DNA of 61,022 bases from JAYODW01 sp038116745 (lineage in GTDB: Bacteria; Pseudomonadota; Gammaproteobacteria; Ga0077536), in NCBI GenBank assembly GCA_038116745.1, contig JAYODW010000033.1, positions 1-61,022 on the forward strand, written 5' to 3'. Positions within the stretch are counted from its first letter, which is position 1. Every line of letters begins with the position of its first letter. Under the pieces are notes generated by a model. It was not told where the DNA came from, made no database searches, and saw only the letters and a program-made list of their open reading frames with translations. The position numbers and the translations under genes were made by a program. Shown here piece after piece: positions 8,870 through 16,786 of this stretch.

Positions 8870-9637
8870 GTGCGCCCGACCCAGTACAACATTAGACGGA
8901 CTCAACCCGGCGTCGCGCTCGTTCTGCTGCTGAGCAGCTCCTTTGCGCTCGCGGAAGCAGAGGGCGTCCCGGGCATCTCCGCGCTGGATGACCTGAGCTG
9001 TCTCATCGAGCCCAGTGAAACAGTCGAGCTGAGCAGCCAGCAACCAGGGATCGTTGAAGGGCTGCTGGTCGAACGTGGGGATCCGGTCAAGCAGGATCAG
9101 CCCTTGGTCCAGCTCGCCGCCAGCGTCGAACGGGCCGCGGTCAGACTCGCCGAAGCGAGACAGGCATTTGGCCTGCGAAAAAGCGAACGCAATCTCGAAC
9201 TGGTGCAGAAAGAACTGATCTCCAGTCAGGAAAAAGACGAGATGGATACGGAGCTCCAGATTGCGACAGCCGAGCTGGAAGAGGCCCGAGCCCGGCTCGC
9301 GCTCAGGACCATCAACAGCCCCATTACGGGGGTCGTCATTGAGCGCTACAAAGCACCGGGTGACTACGTGGGTGAAGATCCGATCCTCAAACTGCTGGAT
9401 GTTGATCCGCTGAACGTGGAGGTCATCGCCCCGGTTGCAGCCTGGGGACTGATCACGCCCGGCATGCGCGCAGAGGTCACCACTGACGTCGACGGCAAGC
9501 GCTTCGAGGCCAGCGTCACGATAGTGGACCCCGCGCTCGACCCAAGCAGCGACACCTATGGCGTCAGGCTCAGCCTGCCCAATCCGGGAAACCGCATCCC
9601 CGCCGGCCTTAAATGCAGCATCCGCTTTCTGCCCTGA
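8870..9637 (+). CDS. Periplasmic adaptor, HlyD/RND-MFP family
   Basis: 255 residues with an N-terminal signal peptide (hydrophobic VALVLLLSSSFALA, probable cleavage near ALA-EAE). It then has the two lipoyl halves (VEGLLVERGDPVKQDQPL and INSPITGVVIERYKAPGDYV) joined by a short helical hairpin, and a beta-barrel domain. This is the small adaptor form seen with RND pumps and tripartite exporters. It starts 20 bases after the SecA-like gene with GTG; a G-rich site lies about 11 bases upstream. It is the third HlyD-like module of the locus and may link the membrane parts to an outer membrane channel encoded elsewhere. Confidence 0.8.
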   Translation: MRPTQYNIRRTQPGVALVLLLSSSFALAEAEGVPGISALDDLSCLIEPSETVELSSQQPGIVEGLLVERGDPVKQDQPLVQLAASVERAAVRLAEARQAFGLRKSERNLELVQKELISSQEKDEMDTELQIATAELEEARARLALRTINSPITGVVIERYKAPGDYVGEDPILKLLDVDPLNVEVIAPVAAWGLITPGMRAEVTTDVDGKRFEASVTIVDPALDPSSDTYGVRLSLPNPGNRIPAGLKCSIRFLP

Positions 9638-9656
9638 GCAGGACCGCGAACAGTTT

Positions 9657-10883
9657 TCAGGTGGTCCAGGCGCCGCAGGCGCAGGAGCGGTAGCCGAGCG
9701 CGCCGTAGGCGGCATCGACCAGGGACTGGCCACGCTCATTGAGCAGGATCCCGGTGCCCATGCGGTTCATCACGTAGCCGAAGCTCATCCGGCACGCGGG
9801 ATCTGCGAGCCCCAGCGAACCGCCCGCGCCCACATGGCCGAACGCGGCATCACTGACGATCATGCTGGAATTGACCACCCCCGGCGCGCGTCGGTTATCC
9901 ATGGATTTCATGTAGCCGAGCGCGAAACGGGTCGGCACCAGCAGGGTCGCATCGTCATGCGAGGCCATGCTCACCCGGCTCATCCGCGACAGGGTATCCG
10001 CGCACACCAGCGCCCCGCCGCCGTTGGCCAGCGGGGCATACATGCCAGCCAGCCCCCGCGCATTGGTGACCCCGTTGGCGGATCCGATCTCCGCCCTGTG
10101 GCAGGCCGGATCGTTCGCGTTGAACAGCAGAAAATCGCGCATGAACAGTCTGGTCGGCGTTTCAGCACTGGTCAGCCCCGCCTGCACGAAACGCGTCTCC
10201 AGCCAGGCGTCGTCCGGGACCGCAGCAATGACCGGCGCGATGCGCGGCTCCAGCTCGGCCGGCGCGCCGATCCAGAAATCGAGGCCCAGGGGACCCGCGA
10301 CCTCTTCAGCAAAAAAACGGCCCAGACGTCGCCCGCCAGCCCGATGCACAAGCTCACCCACGGTCCACGCCATGGTCAGGGCGTGATAGCCACCCCGTGT
10401 ACCCGGCTCCCAGAACGCGGGCTCGGCGGCGACCCGTGCAACCATCGCGTCATAGTCATAGAAACCGCCCGGTGCGACCTCGCCGCGCACATGCGGCACC
10501 CCGACGCTGTGGTCCAGCGTCATCTTGACGCGGGCCTCCTCCTTGCCGCCCTGGCCGAACTCAGGCCAGTAGTCGGTGATGCGGGCGTCGAGATCGAGCA
10601 GCCCGCGGTCGGCCAGCATGTGTGCACACAGCGCCATAGCACCCTTGGTCGACGAGAAGACCGTGCACAGGGTTTCCGCCGTCCAGTCGTCGCCCTCGCG
10701 CGCCACGCGTCCGCCCCAGAGATCAACCACCGTTTCACCGTCCACGGTGACCACGCAGCTCGCCCCGACTTCGTCGTGCTGCGTAAAGTTGTCGACGAAG
10801 GCCGCGGCGACCGATTCAAACCGGCTGTCGTAGGTGCCACCGAGATATCCTGCCGGCGACCGGCTTTCCAGCGTCTGATCCAT
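9657..10883 (-). CDS. Serine hydrolase, beta-lactamase/esterase (class C-like, EstB type)
   Basis: 408 residues of the beta-lactamase-related family. The nucleophile motif SSTK (SxxK) follows LCTVF, and a Tyr motif lies in GGYHALTMAWTVGELV. No signal peptide is seen, which favours a cytoplasmic esterase over an antibiotic-resistance enzyme. Start ATG has AGGAGA 5-6 bases upstream. It begins 15 bases after selB, so it is the last gene of the minus-strand selenium operon, although its substrate is unknown. It converges with the export locus (20 bases between stops). Confidence 0.85.
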   Translation of the reverse strand: MDQTLESRSPAGYLGGTYDSRFESVAAAFVDNFTQHDEVGASCVVTVDGETVVDLWGGRVAREGDDWTAETLCTVFSSTKGAMALCAHMLADRGLLDLDARITDYWPEFGQGGKEEARVKMTLDHSVGVPHVRGEVAPGGFYDYDAMVARVAAEPAFWEPGTRGGYHALTMAWTVGELVHRAGGRRLGRFFAEEVAGPLGLDFWIGAPAELEPRIAPVIAAVPDDAWLETRFVQAGLTSAETPTRLFMRDFLLFNANDPACHRAEIGSANGVTNARGLAGMYAPLANGGGALVCADTLSRMSRVSMASHDDATLLVPTRFALGYMKSMDNRRAPGVVNSSMIVSDAAFGHVGAGGSLGLADPACRMSFGYVMNRMGTGILLNERGQSLVDAAYGALGYRSCACGAWTT

Positions 10884-10898
10884 GGGTTTCTCCTTCGG

Positions 10899-12806
10899 TC
10901 AGTGCGCCATCCGGAGCAGCTTTCGCACCTGTCCCTCGCGGCGCGTGAGCCCCAGACGGTCAAAATATTCAAGAACCTCGACCACGGCGTTGCGTCCCAT
11001 GCCCGAGTGGTCGCGGAAATCCGCCACCGAGAACACGCCGTCGGGCCGGCCCCGGGCGACTTCAAGCACCATCGCCTGCATGCGCTCGACCGCGGCCGGC
11101 AGGTAGTAGCGTTTATCGCTGATCCGCACCACATCACCGCGCTGCACCGAGCGCTGCAGAAAAGCGTCGAGCAGCTTTACGTTCATACGCAGCGGCTCCG
11201 CCAGGTCGTGCACCACCGGCACCTTGAGATCTGACACGTCGAGCAGCTTTTCAACGCGACGCCAGAGGGCTTCGTCCGCTGCAGAACGACGTGCGCTGTG
11301 TCCGGGAAGGCGCAGCGCAGCACCAGCACGCTCGATCTGAGCGCTGGCGATGAGCTCATCAGCCAGCATCGAGAGCAAAGCGGGCGCCACCCGTTCGGGA
11401 AGCTTGCGCGCCATATCCGCGAGGTTGGCGCCGGCGCGGTCGGGCGCATCCTCGTGGCAGGCTTGGAGCGCGGGCGGGAGCCAGGACAGCATCTCCTGCC
11501 AGCGCGCGGGTGCGAAACCTGACGCCCTGCCGTCGAGATCCACGACCACGGGCGCCTGCTGCGCCAGGAGCTGGTCAAGCTCATCAGAGGTCAGATTCCA
11601 GCTGCGCGCAAAGCGCACAAGGTCAACGCCGCGTGGCTGGGACGCCAGCGCGCTCTGCAGGGCTGCGCCGATTTCCGGCACGCGCATGCCTTCGAGGTAG
11701 GCCAGGCGTTCCGCGCGCCGGCGGCCGCGAATGTCCGGCAGCGGGTCGATCACTACCCCGCCCCCGATGGTGCGCCGCGCAGACTGATCGCGCAGCACAA
11801 TCGAGTCACCGCGCACGCAGTAGATCTCGCGATCAAGCAGCAGCTGCGCTGGGGCGCTTTCGCCAACCGGCACCGCGCGGCCGTCGAGGGTAACCACTCG
11901 TCCGGTCACGTCGGCCGCGCCGATATGGACGTGCACCGGGGTGCGATTAGCCAGCATGCGGTCCTCGCTGGCGAGCACCCGGATCTCGGCGTCGAGCCGC
12001 CGCGAGCTGAAAGCCGCATCGGGGCCGACAATCCAGTCACCGCGATGGAGCTCAGCGTCGCGCAGTCCGGCGCCACTCAGATTCAGCGCGCAGCGTTCGC
12101 CCGGCGCCGCGGCGGCGGCCTCCCGGTTCTGGGCGTGAATACCGCGCACCCTCAGTTCGCCGCCGCCAGGGACATGAAAAACCGACTCGTTCAGCTGCAC
12201 ACGGCCCGAAAACACCGTGCCGGTCACCACGCGCCCGGCGCCTTTGAGGAGAAAGCTGCGATCGATCGCCAGGCGGAAATTTCCGGACTGATCCCGCGGC
12301 GCCACGCCACGGGCGTGCTCGAGCAGCGCACTACGCAGCGCCTCGACACCGGCTCCCGTCAGCGCCGACACCGGGATAACCGCCGACCCGCTGAGCGCGG
12401 TCGACGCCAGCAGCGCATGACACTGCGCCTCGACCTCGGCCACGCGCACCTCTGACACGCGGTCGATCTTCGTCAGCGCAACAACCCCGGAGGAAACACC
12501 GAGGAGGTCGAGGATCGCCAGGTGTTCGGCCGTCTGGGGCATCGGACCGTCATCCGCGGCGATTATGAACAGCACCATGTCGATGCCGCTCACGCCCGCC
12601 ACCATCGTGCGGATAAAGCGCTCATGCCCCGGCACGTCGATAAAGCCCGTGATCGCGCCGTCGCCGAGGTCGCGGTAAGCAAAGCCCAGGTCGATAGTCA
12701 GGCCGCGTGATTTCTCCTCGGGCAGGCGATCGGTATCAACGCCCGTGAGTGCCTTCACCAGCAGCGTCTTGCCGTGATCCACATGGCCGGCGGTCGCGAT
12801 GATCAT
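10899..12806 (-). CDS. selB: Selenocysteine-specific elongation factor SelB
   Basis: 635 residues. SelB is the GTPase that carries Sec-tRNA to UGA codons by binding the mRNA SECIS hairpin. G1 is AGHVDHGKT near the N-terminus, then DTDRLPEEKSRGLTIDLGFAY (G2), DVPGHERF (G3) and TKID (G4). The C-terminal third contains winged-helix domains that bind SECIS RNA, ending REGQVRKLLRMAH. Length is normal for the family. It starts 9 bases after selA, and it lies downstream of a gene with an in-frame TGA, which is direct context for its function. Confidence 0.96.
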   Translation of the reverse strand: MIIATAGHVDHGKTLLVKALTGVDTDRLPEEKSRGLTIDLGFAYRDLGDGAITGFIDVPGHERFIRTMVAGVSGIDMVLFIIAADDGPMPQTAEHLAILDLLGVSSGVVALTKIDRVSEVRVAEVEAQCHALLASTALSGSAVIPVSALTGAGVEALRSALLEHARGVAPRDQSGNFRLAIDRSFLLKGAGRVVTGTVFSGRVQLNESVFHVPGGGELRVRGIHAQNREAAAAAPGERCALNLSGAGLRDAELHRGDWIVGPDAAFSSRRLDAEIRVLASEDRMLANRTPVHVHIGAADVTGRVVTLDGRAVPVGESAPAQLLLDREIYCVRGDSIVLRDQSARRTIGGGVVIDPLPDIRGRRRAERLAYLEGMRVPEIGAALQSALASQPRGVDLVRFARSWNLTSDELDQLLAQQAPVVVDLDGRASGFAPARWQEMLSWLPPALQACHEDAPDRAGANLADMARKLPERVAPALLSMLADELIASAQIERAGAALRLPGHSARRSAADEALWRRVEKLLDVSDLKVPVVHDLAEPLRMNVKLLDAFLQRSVQRGDVVRISDKRYYLPAAVERMQAMVLEVARGRPDGVFSVADFRDHSGMGRNAVVEVLEYFDRLGLTRREGQVRKLLRMAH

Positions 12807-12815
12807 GCGTCGGTC

Positions 12816-14231
12816 CTATGCGCCTTGTAACAGAGCCAGCTGCTCGCTGAAAGCGCCTTCCTCATCCAGACAGCGCAGATCCAGCCACAGGCGGTCATCG
12901 TGGATGCGACCCACAATCGGCACCGGCAGATCACGCAGCCGCGCCGCGAGCCGCTCCAGAGCCCGTCCTCTGGCGCCAGGCAGACGCACGGTCAGCGCCG
13001 CGCTCGGCAGGACATCAACCGGCAATGCGCCGCTGCCGATCTGACTGCGGCAGTCCTCGATCGCAACCTCAGCATCTGCCCCGAGAGCGGCTGCGAGCAG
13101 CGGCAGCATACGTGCCGCTTGCGCTGCGATCTCGTCCTGCGGCCGGGTCAGCAGCCGCAGCGCAGGGACGCGCTCCGCCACGCGATCGGGATCGGCATAG
13201 AGGCGCAGCACCGCGCCGAGGGCTGCCAGGGTGACCTTGTCGACTCTTAGCGCACGTTTCATCGGATTACGCTTGACGCGTTTAACCAGCTCCCGCTTTC
13301 CGGCCACGATGCCGCACTGCGGCCCGCCGAGCAGCTTATCGCCGCTGAAGGTCACCAGGTCCGCGCCATGGGCCAGGGTCTCTGCCACCGTCTGCTCGCG
13401 CGGCAGGCCCCAGCGCGAAAGATCCACCAGCGTTCCGCTGCCAAGATCGACAACAAACGGTTGATCGGCCGCATGCGCCAGCGCGGCAAGCTCGGGCTCC
13501 GGGACGCTCGCCGTGAAGCCCTCGATGACGTAATTCGAGGTGTGCACTTTCATCACCAGCGCAGTGCGTTCACCGATCGCAGCGGCGAAATCCGCGGCGT
13601 GGGTGCGATTCGTCGTCCCGACTTCGACCAGACGCGCGCCTGCGCGGGACATGACATCGGGGATCCGGAACGAGCCGCCGATCTCCACCAGCTCCCCGCG
13701 GGAGACGAGCACCTCGCGGCGCTGCGCGAGCGTGTTCAGCACCAGCAGCACCGCGGCCGCATTGTTATTGACCACGGTTGCCGCTTCGGCGCCGGTCAGG
13801 CGACAGATCCAGTCTTCAACCAGCGCATCGCGATCGCCGCGGCGTCCCCTCGCCAGATCGAACTCGAGGTTGGACGCGCCGCTGGCGACCGCCGTCATCG
13901 CGGCAATCGCCTCCGCCGGCATCGGCGCGCGACCGAGATTAGTATGAAGAACGGTCCCGGTGAGATTGAACACCGGCTTCAGCGTTGGCGCCATGCAGGC
14001 CGCAAGCCGCTCGGCAATCTGTTCACTGAGCGCAGCGTCGGTGCCGGATGCCCCGGGCTCGCCTCCTGCGGCAATTGATTGGCGCAGCTCGGACACGCAC
14101 TCGCGCGCGGTCGCCGTCACCAGCTCACGTCCGTAGGCGTCGACCAGGGTGCTTACGGGCGCGCTGCGCAGCAGCTCATCGATTGAAGGCACCCGGCGCA
14201 GTCGCGCCTGCTTGTCGGCGGAGGAGCTCAA
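12816..14231 (-). CDS. selA: L-seryl-tRNA(Sec) selenium transferase SelA
   Basis: 471 residues. SelA is the PLP enzyme that converts Ser-tRNA(Sec) to Sec-tRNA(Sec) with selenophosphate. The typical N-terminus LRRVPSIDELL is present, followed by NLTGTVLHTNLGRAPM, a fold-type I core and the PLP lysine in TFSGDKLLGGPQ (about residue 299). The likely start is TTG, overlapping the upstream stop by four bases (TTGA), with AAAGGA about 7 bases before it. The selenophosphate synthetase gene (selD) and the tRNA-Sec gene (selC) are not in the window. Confidence 0.96.
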   Translation of the reverse strand: MSSSADKQARLRRVPSIDELLRSAPVSTLVDAYGRELVTATARECVSELRQSIAAGGEPGASGTDAALSEQIAERLAACMAPTLKPVFNLTGTVLHTNLGRAPMPAEAIAAMTAVASGASNLEFDLARGRRGDRDALVEDWICRLTGAEAATVVNNNAAAVLLVLNTLAQRREVLVSRGELVEIGGSFRIPDVMSRAGARLVEVGTTNRTHAADFAAAIGERTALVMKVHTSNYVIEGFTASVPEPELAALAHAADQPFVVDLGSGTLVDLSRWGLPREQTVAETLAHGADLVTFSGDKLLGGPQCGIVAGKRELVKRVKRNPMKRALRVDKVTLAALGAVLRLYADPDRVAERVPALRLLTRPQDEIAAQAARMLPLLAAALGADAEVAIEDCRSQIGSGALPVDVLPSAALTVRLPGARGRALERLAARLRDLPVPIVGRIHDDRLWLDLRCLDEEGAFSEQLALLQGA

Positions 14232-15316
14232 TTTTCGATCCTTTCCTCAGCCGCGGACGATGCGAGCGGCAGCTCGCAGTACACATTCATCTCGATCTCC
14301 TCGTGCACCGCGCGATTGCCATGCGGCCCGGAGCACCAGGACGGCATCACCATGCTGTAGAGCCCCGGACCACCGGCCACCAGCAGCAGAATGTTCTCCG
14401 CCTCGCGCACTGCACGCACTGTTTCGCCCTCACCGACCAGCATGCGCGGTTTGAATGCGTTCAGTTCACTGCGGGGCACCACAGCGCGCGCGGCCAGCTC
14501 GGCCTGTATGGCAGCGCGATCAAGGCCCGCAGCGTGCAGGTAGCCCGCATGTTCGGGGTTCAAAACCACCACCACTGCCGCGCCACCGCCAAGGTAAAGA
14601 TTGTTCGAACCACGGTTGGCGATGGTGGCCGCAAGCACATTGAGCAGCGCGTCGGCCACTTCCGGATCATCGCTGTCGCCGGCAAACAGCACGGAATGGG
14701 GCGCCTCGGCCGACACCACGGTGACCACACTCTGCGTCGCTTCAAATCCGCGGCTCGTGTGCAGCGGCGCGAACGGTGAGTTCTCCTCATCCTCCGCGAT
14801 GCAGTAGGTGAATTTACCGGGGTGACCATGCAGTGCCATATCTGATTCACCGGGGCGCGCACCACCGATGTTGATCATGGCCAGACGCAGCGCACGTCCG
14901 ACGGCGGCATTGGCGCGGTGGCCCGGTCCCAGCACGCCGAACCCGCAGGCGAAGCCACCACAGGCCGCGCGCGCCGGACCGTTGACGATCAGCAGTGGCG
15001 CCACGCAGTGCGTCGTGGACTGCATTTCAGCCAGATCGAACGCCGGCTGGCACAGTGCCCGGATCCCGGCGACGACCACCGGCATGTGGTCGGGCAGACA
15101 GCCCGCCATCACGGCCGCAACCGCCACTTTCTCCACCGTTGCCACACCCCAGGCGGGACCCATTTCGCCGAGCTCGATATCCGCGTCCAGCCCGCTGGCC
15201 AGCACACAGCGAGCCACCCGCGCGGCGGTCGGGATCACCACCGGCAGGCCATCGGTGCAGCCGGCGGCGTGCAGCTGTGCGAGAGCCGCTTCCTCATCCG
15301 CCGCGCGCAACCACAC
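14228..15316 (-). CDS. Conserved protein, partner of the UGSC selenoprotein
   Basis: 362 residues, starting at GTG with AGGAAGG five bases upstream. The ribosome-binding site lies inside the last codons of the selenoprotein gene, one base separates that stop from this start, and translation is therefore likely coupled. The protein has repeated Gly/Ala-rich segments with scattered Cys: DGLPVVIPTAARVARCVL, MAGCLPDHMPVVV, ATHC-like STTHCVAPLLIVNGP, GPGHRANAAVGRALRL and HPGKFTYCIAEDEENSP. I recall similar proteins encoded next to UGSC proteins, but know no established function. The Cys residues and context allow a redox or thiol-transfer role. A longer frame extends to 15463 but overlaps the selenoprotein heavily and has no better start. 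Confidence 0.85.
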   Translation of the reverse strand: MWLRAADEEAALAQLHAAGCTDGLPVVIPTAARVARCVLASGLDADIELGEMGPAWGVATVEKVAVAAVMAGCLPDHMPVVVAGIRALCQPAFDLAEMQSTTHCVAPLLIVNGPARAACGGFACGFGVLGPGHRANAAVGRALRLAMINIGGARPGESDMALHGHPGKFTYCIAEDEENSPFAPLHTSRGFEATQSVVTVVSAEAPHSVLFAGDSDDPEVADALLNVLAATIANRGSNNLYLGGGAAVVVVLNPEHAGYLHAAGLDRAAIQAELAARAVVPRSELNAFKPRMLVGEGETVRAVREAENILLLVAGGPGLYSMVMPSWCSGPHGNRAVHEEIEMNVYCELPLASSAAEERIEN

Positions 15317-15317
15317 C

Positions 15318-15845
15318 TCAGCCTTCCTCGAGCCGTGCAAACACCGCAGCCATGATGTTGTCTGCCACCGAGCGCATGGCAGCCGCCCCGCTGCCGGCGA
15401 TGGGGTGCGGAAGTTCAAACCGCGGAATGTCGGGCATACCCTCGGCCCGCGCCACAAACTCACCCTGACGCCAGAACTTGCTGGTCACGAAAGCCACCGC
15501 GGGTTTACCCGAGCGGGCCACTGCAATGCCGTCACGCACGGTGCCGGAAGTACAGGAGCCTCAATGGCCGTAGGCAGTCAGAACGGCATCACATTCCTCC
15601 ACGATGCGCGCTACGAGCGCACCAGAAGCCGGAGCCGACGGTCCGTGCTTGTTGTAACGCCGCACCTCGGCTTCCGGTCGTGCTTCCCCGATCGCCTCCT
15701 CGACCGCGTCGAGAAACGATTCAGAATCAGGGAAACCGTTCGCCAGCAGACCCAGCACCGGAGCATCCTGCCGCGGCAGACGGCAGATATAGGGTTCGGC
15801 GGTCTTGCGGGCCTCGCCCCTGGGGTCGTGAAACTCAACGCTCAT
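15318..15845 (-). CDS. UGSC-motif selenoprotein (in-frame TGA = selenocysteine)
   Basis: One gene of 175 residues read through TGA at 15563-15561 (residue 95). Conventional translation gives two pieces: a 94-residue N-terminal part ending DAVLTAYGH and an out-of-context downstream part beginning RDGIAVARSGKPAVAF. Reading TGA as Sec gives AYGH-U-G-S-C-TSGTVRDG, the Sec-Gly-Ser-Cys motif of the UGSC family of (seleno)proteins. U-x-x-C resembles thioredoxin-type redox centres. The start ATG has AAGGAG about 7 bases upstream. The gene lies in one operon with selA and selB, and a hairpin suited to a bacterial SECIS follows the TGA. The exact reaction is unknown; a redox role is inference. Confidence 0.93.
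15529..15541 (-). promoter_or_regulatory. Candidate bacterial SECIS hairpin
   Basis: Reading the minus strand, CCGT (15541-15538) pairs with ACGG (15532-15529) around the loop GCGTG. Weaker pairing (ACT with AGT) may extend it outward. The loop begins 24 bases after the TGA codon, within the usual spacing for bacterial SECIS elements, and contains G residues. The stem is short, so this is a candidate only. Confidence 0.5.
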
Positions 15846-15883
15846 CGGCAGTCTCCTTCATCAGTTGCTGTCTTACTGTGGTC

Positions 15884-16660
15884 TCAGCGCCCCTTGAACA
15901 CCGGATCGCGCTTTTCAACGAAGGCCCGCAAGGCCTCCTTGGAGTCTTCTGTCTTGCCGAGCTCGCCCGTCATGCTCTGCTCGAAACGATAACCATCGCG
16001 CAGGCTCATCTCCTCAATCTGGTTCAGCGCATGCTTGGCGAGTTTGATGGCAACGGGGCTTTTTCCCGCAATCTCGCGCGCTATCTCCATCGCCGTCGGC
16101 ATCAGCTTGTCCGGCTCGGTGCAGGCCTCGACAACGCCGAGGCGGTAGAGCTCCGGACCAAACACACGCAGGCCCGTCAGCATCATCCGACGCAGCCGCG
16201 AGTGGCTGAACAGACGCTGCGTATGGCGTCCGCCACCGAGCAAGCCGACATTGATTTCGGGAAGCCCCAGACAGCCCTTCTCGCTGGCCAGGAGGATGTC
16301 GCACGAGGCCGCCAGCGCCAGCCCGCCACCGAGAGCGGGACCGTTGATCGCCCCGATTACGGGTTTCTGGCATTCCATGATGCTGTGGTAGGCCTCACGC
16401 GCGCGGCGGCTGTTCTGCCAGTGATCGCCAGGCTGCGGCGTACTTCCGGCCCGCGCCTTGATGTCCGCTCCGGCGCAGAAGCATTTCCCGTCTCCGCTCA
16501 GAATGGCGACGCGCACATCGGCACGATCGCTCAACGTGTCAAAAGTCCAGGCCACCTCCTCGAGCAGCTGTTGGCTGTGCGCATTGACCGGCGGGTTGGC
16601 CAGCCAAACCAGCGCTATGTGCTCCTCGACAATCTCTGTTCTGACGACTTCCGGGGTCAT
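15884..16660 (-). CDS. Enoyl-CoA hydratase/isomerase family protein
   Basis: 258 residues of the crotonase family. The oxyanion-hole segments are GKCFCAGADIKA and INGPALGGGLALAASCDILLA, and LPEINVGLLGGG follows. One usual catalytic Glu position falls in LPEINVG. It could hydrate enoyl-CoA or carry out another crotonase reaction. The start ATG has AGGAGA 5-6 bases upstream. It is the first gene of the minus-strand operon that continues with the UGSC selenoprotein, selA and selB, and it diverges from the acyl-CoA dehydrogenase operon across a symmetrical control region. Confidence 0.9.
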   Translation of the reverse strand: MTPEVVRTEIVEEHIALVWLANPPVNAHSQQLLEEVAWTFDTLSDRADVRVAILSGDGKCFCAGADIKARAGSTPQPGDHWQNSRRAREAYHSIMECQKPVIGAINGPALGGGLALAASCDILLASEKGCLGLPEINVGLLGGGRHTQRLFSHSRLRRMMLTGLRVFGPELYRLGVVEACTEPDKLMPTAMEIAREIAGKSPVAIKLAKHALNQIEEMSLRDGYRFEQSMTGELGKTEDSKEALRAFVEKRDPVFKGR

Positions 16661-16697
16661 GCTGCTCTCCTGATTCAGGCCATCCTGACTGCAGGAC

Positions 16698-16749
16698 AGT
16701 GTACTGAATTCGAGGCTCAGGGCCGGCCAATTGCTGAATTCAGTACACT
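16698..16749. promoter_or_regulatory. Perfect 14-bp inverted repeat in divergent control region
   Basis: AGTGTACTGAATTC (16698-16711) is mirrored exactly by GAATTCAGTACACT (16736-16749), with 24 bases between. Each arm holds a CTGAATTC half-palindrome; the right arm contains the full palindrome CTGAATTCAG (16734-16743). TACACT on each strand could act as a -10 element. The site lies between the divergent starts at 16660 and 16787, so a dimeric regulator (for example TetR-like) could control both operons. No regulator gene is adjacent. Confidence 0.7.
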
Positions 16750-16786
16750 AATCTGTAGTCTTTTGTTCCCCACCTGAGAGCGCCCC

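Noticed and set aside
9558..11234. 558-residue plus-strand frame over the esterase and selB
   Set aside because: The minus strand encodes recognisable SelB and SxxK esterase; the plus frame has low-complexity His/Arg composition.
15318..15845. Two separate genes or a pseudogene broken by TGA
   Set aside because: The frame continues exactly across the TGA with the UGSC motif, there is no start with a ribosome-binding site after it, and selA and selB are next door.
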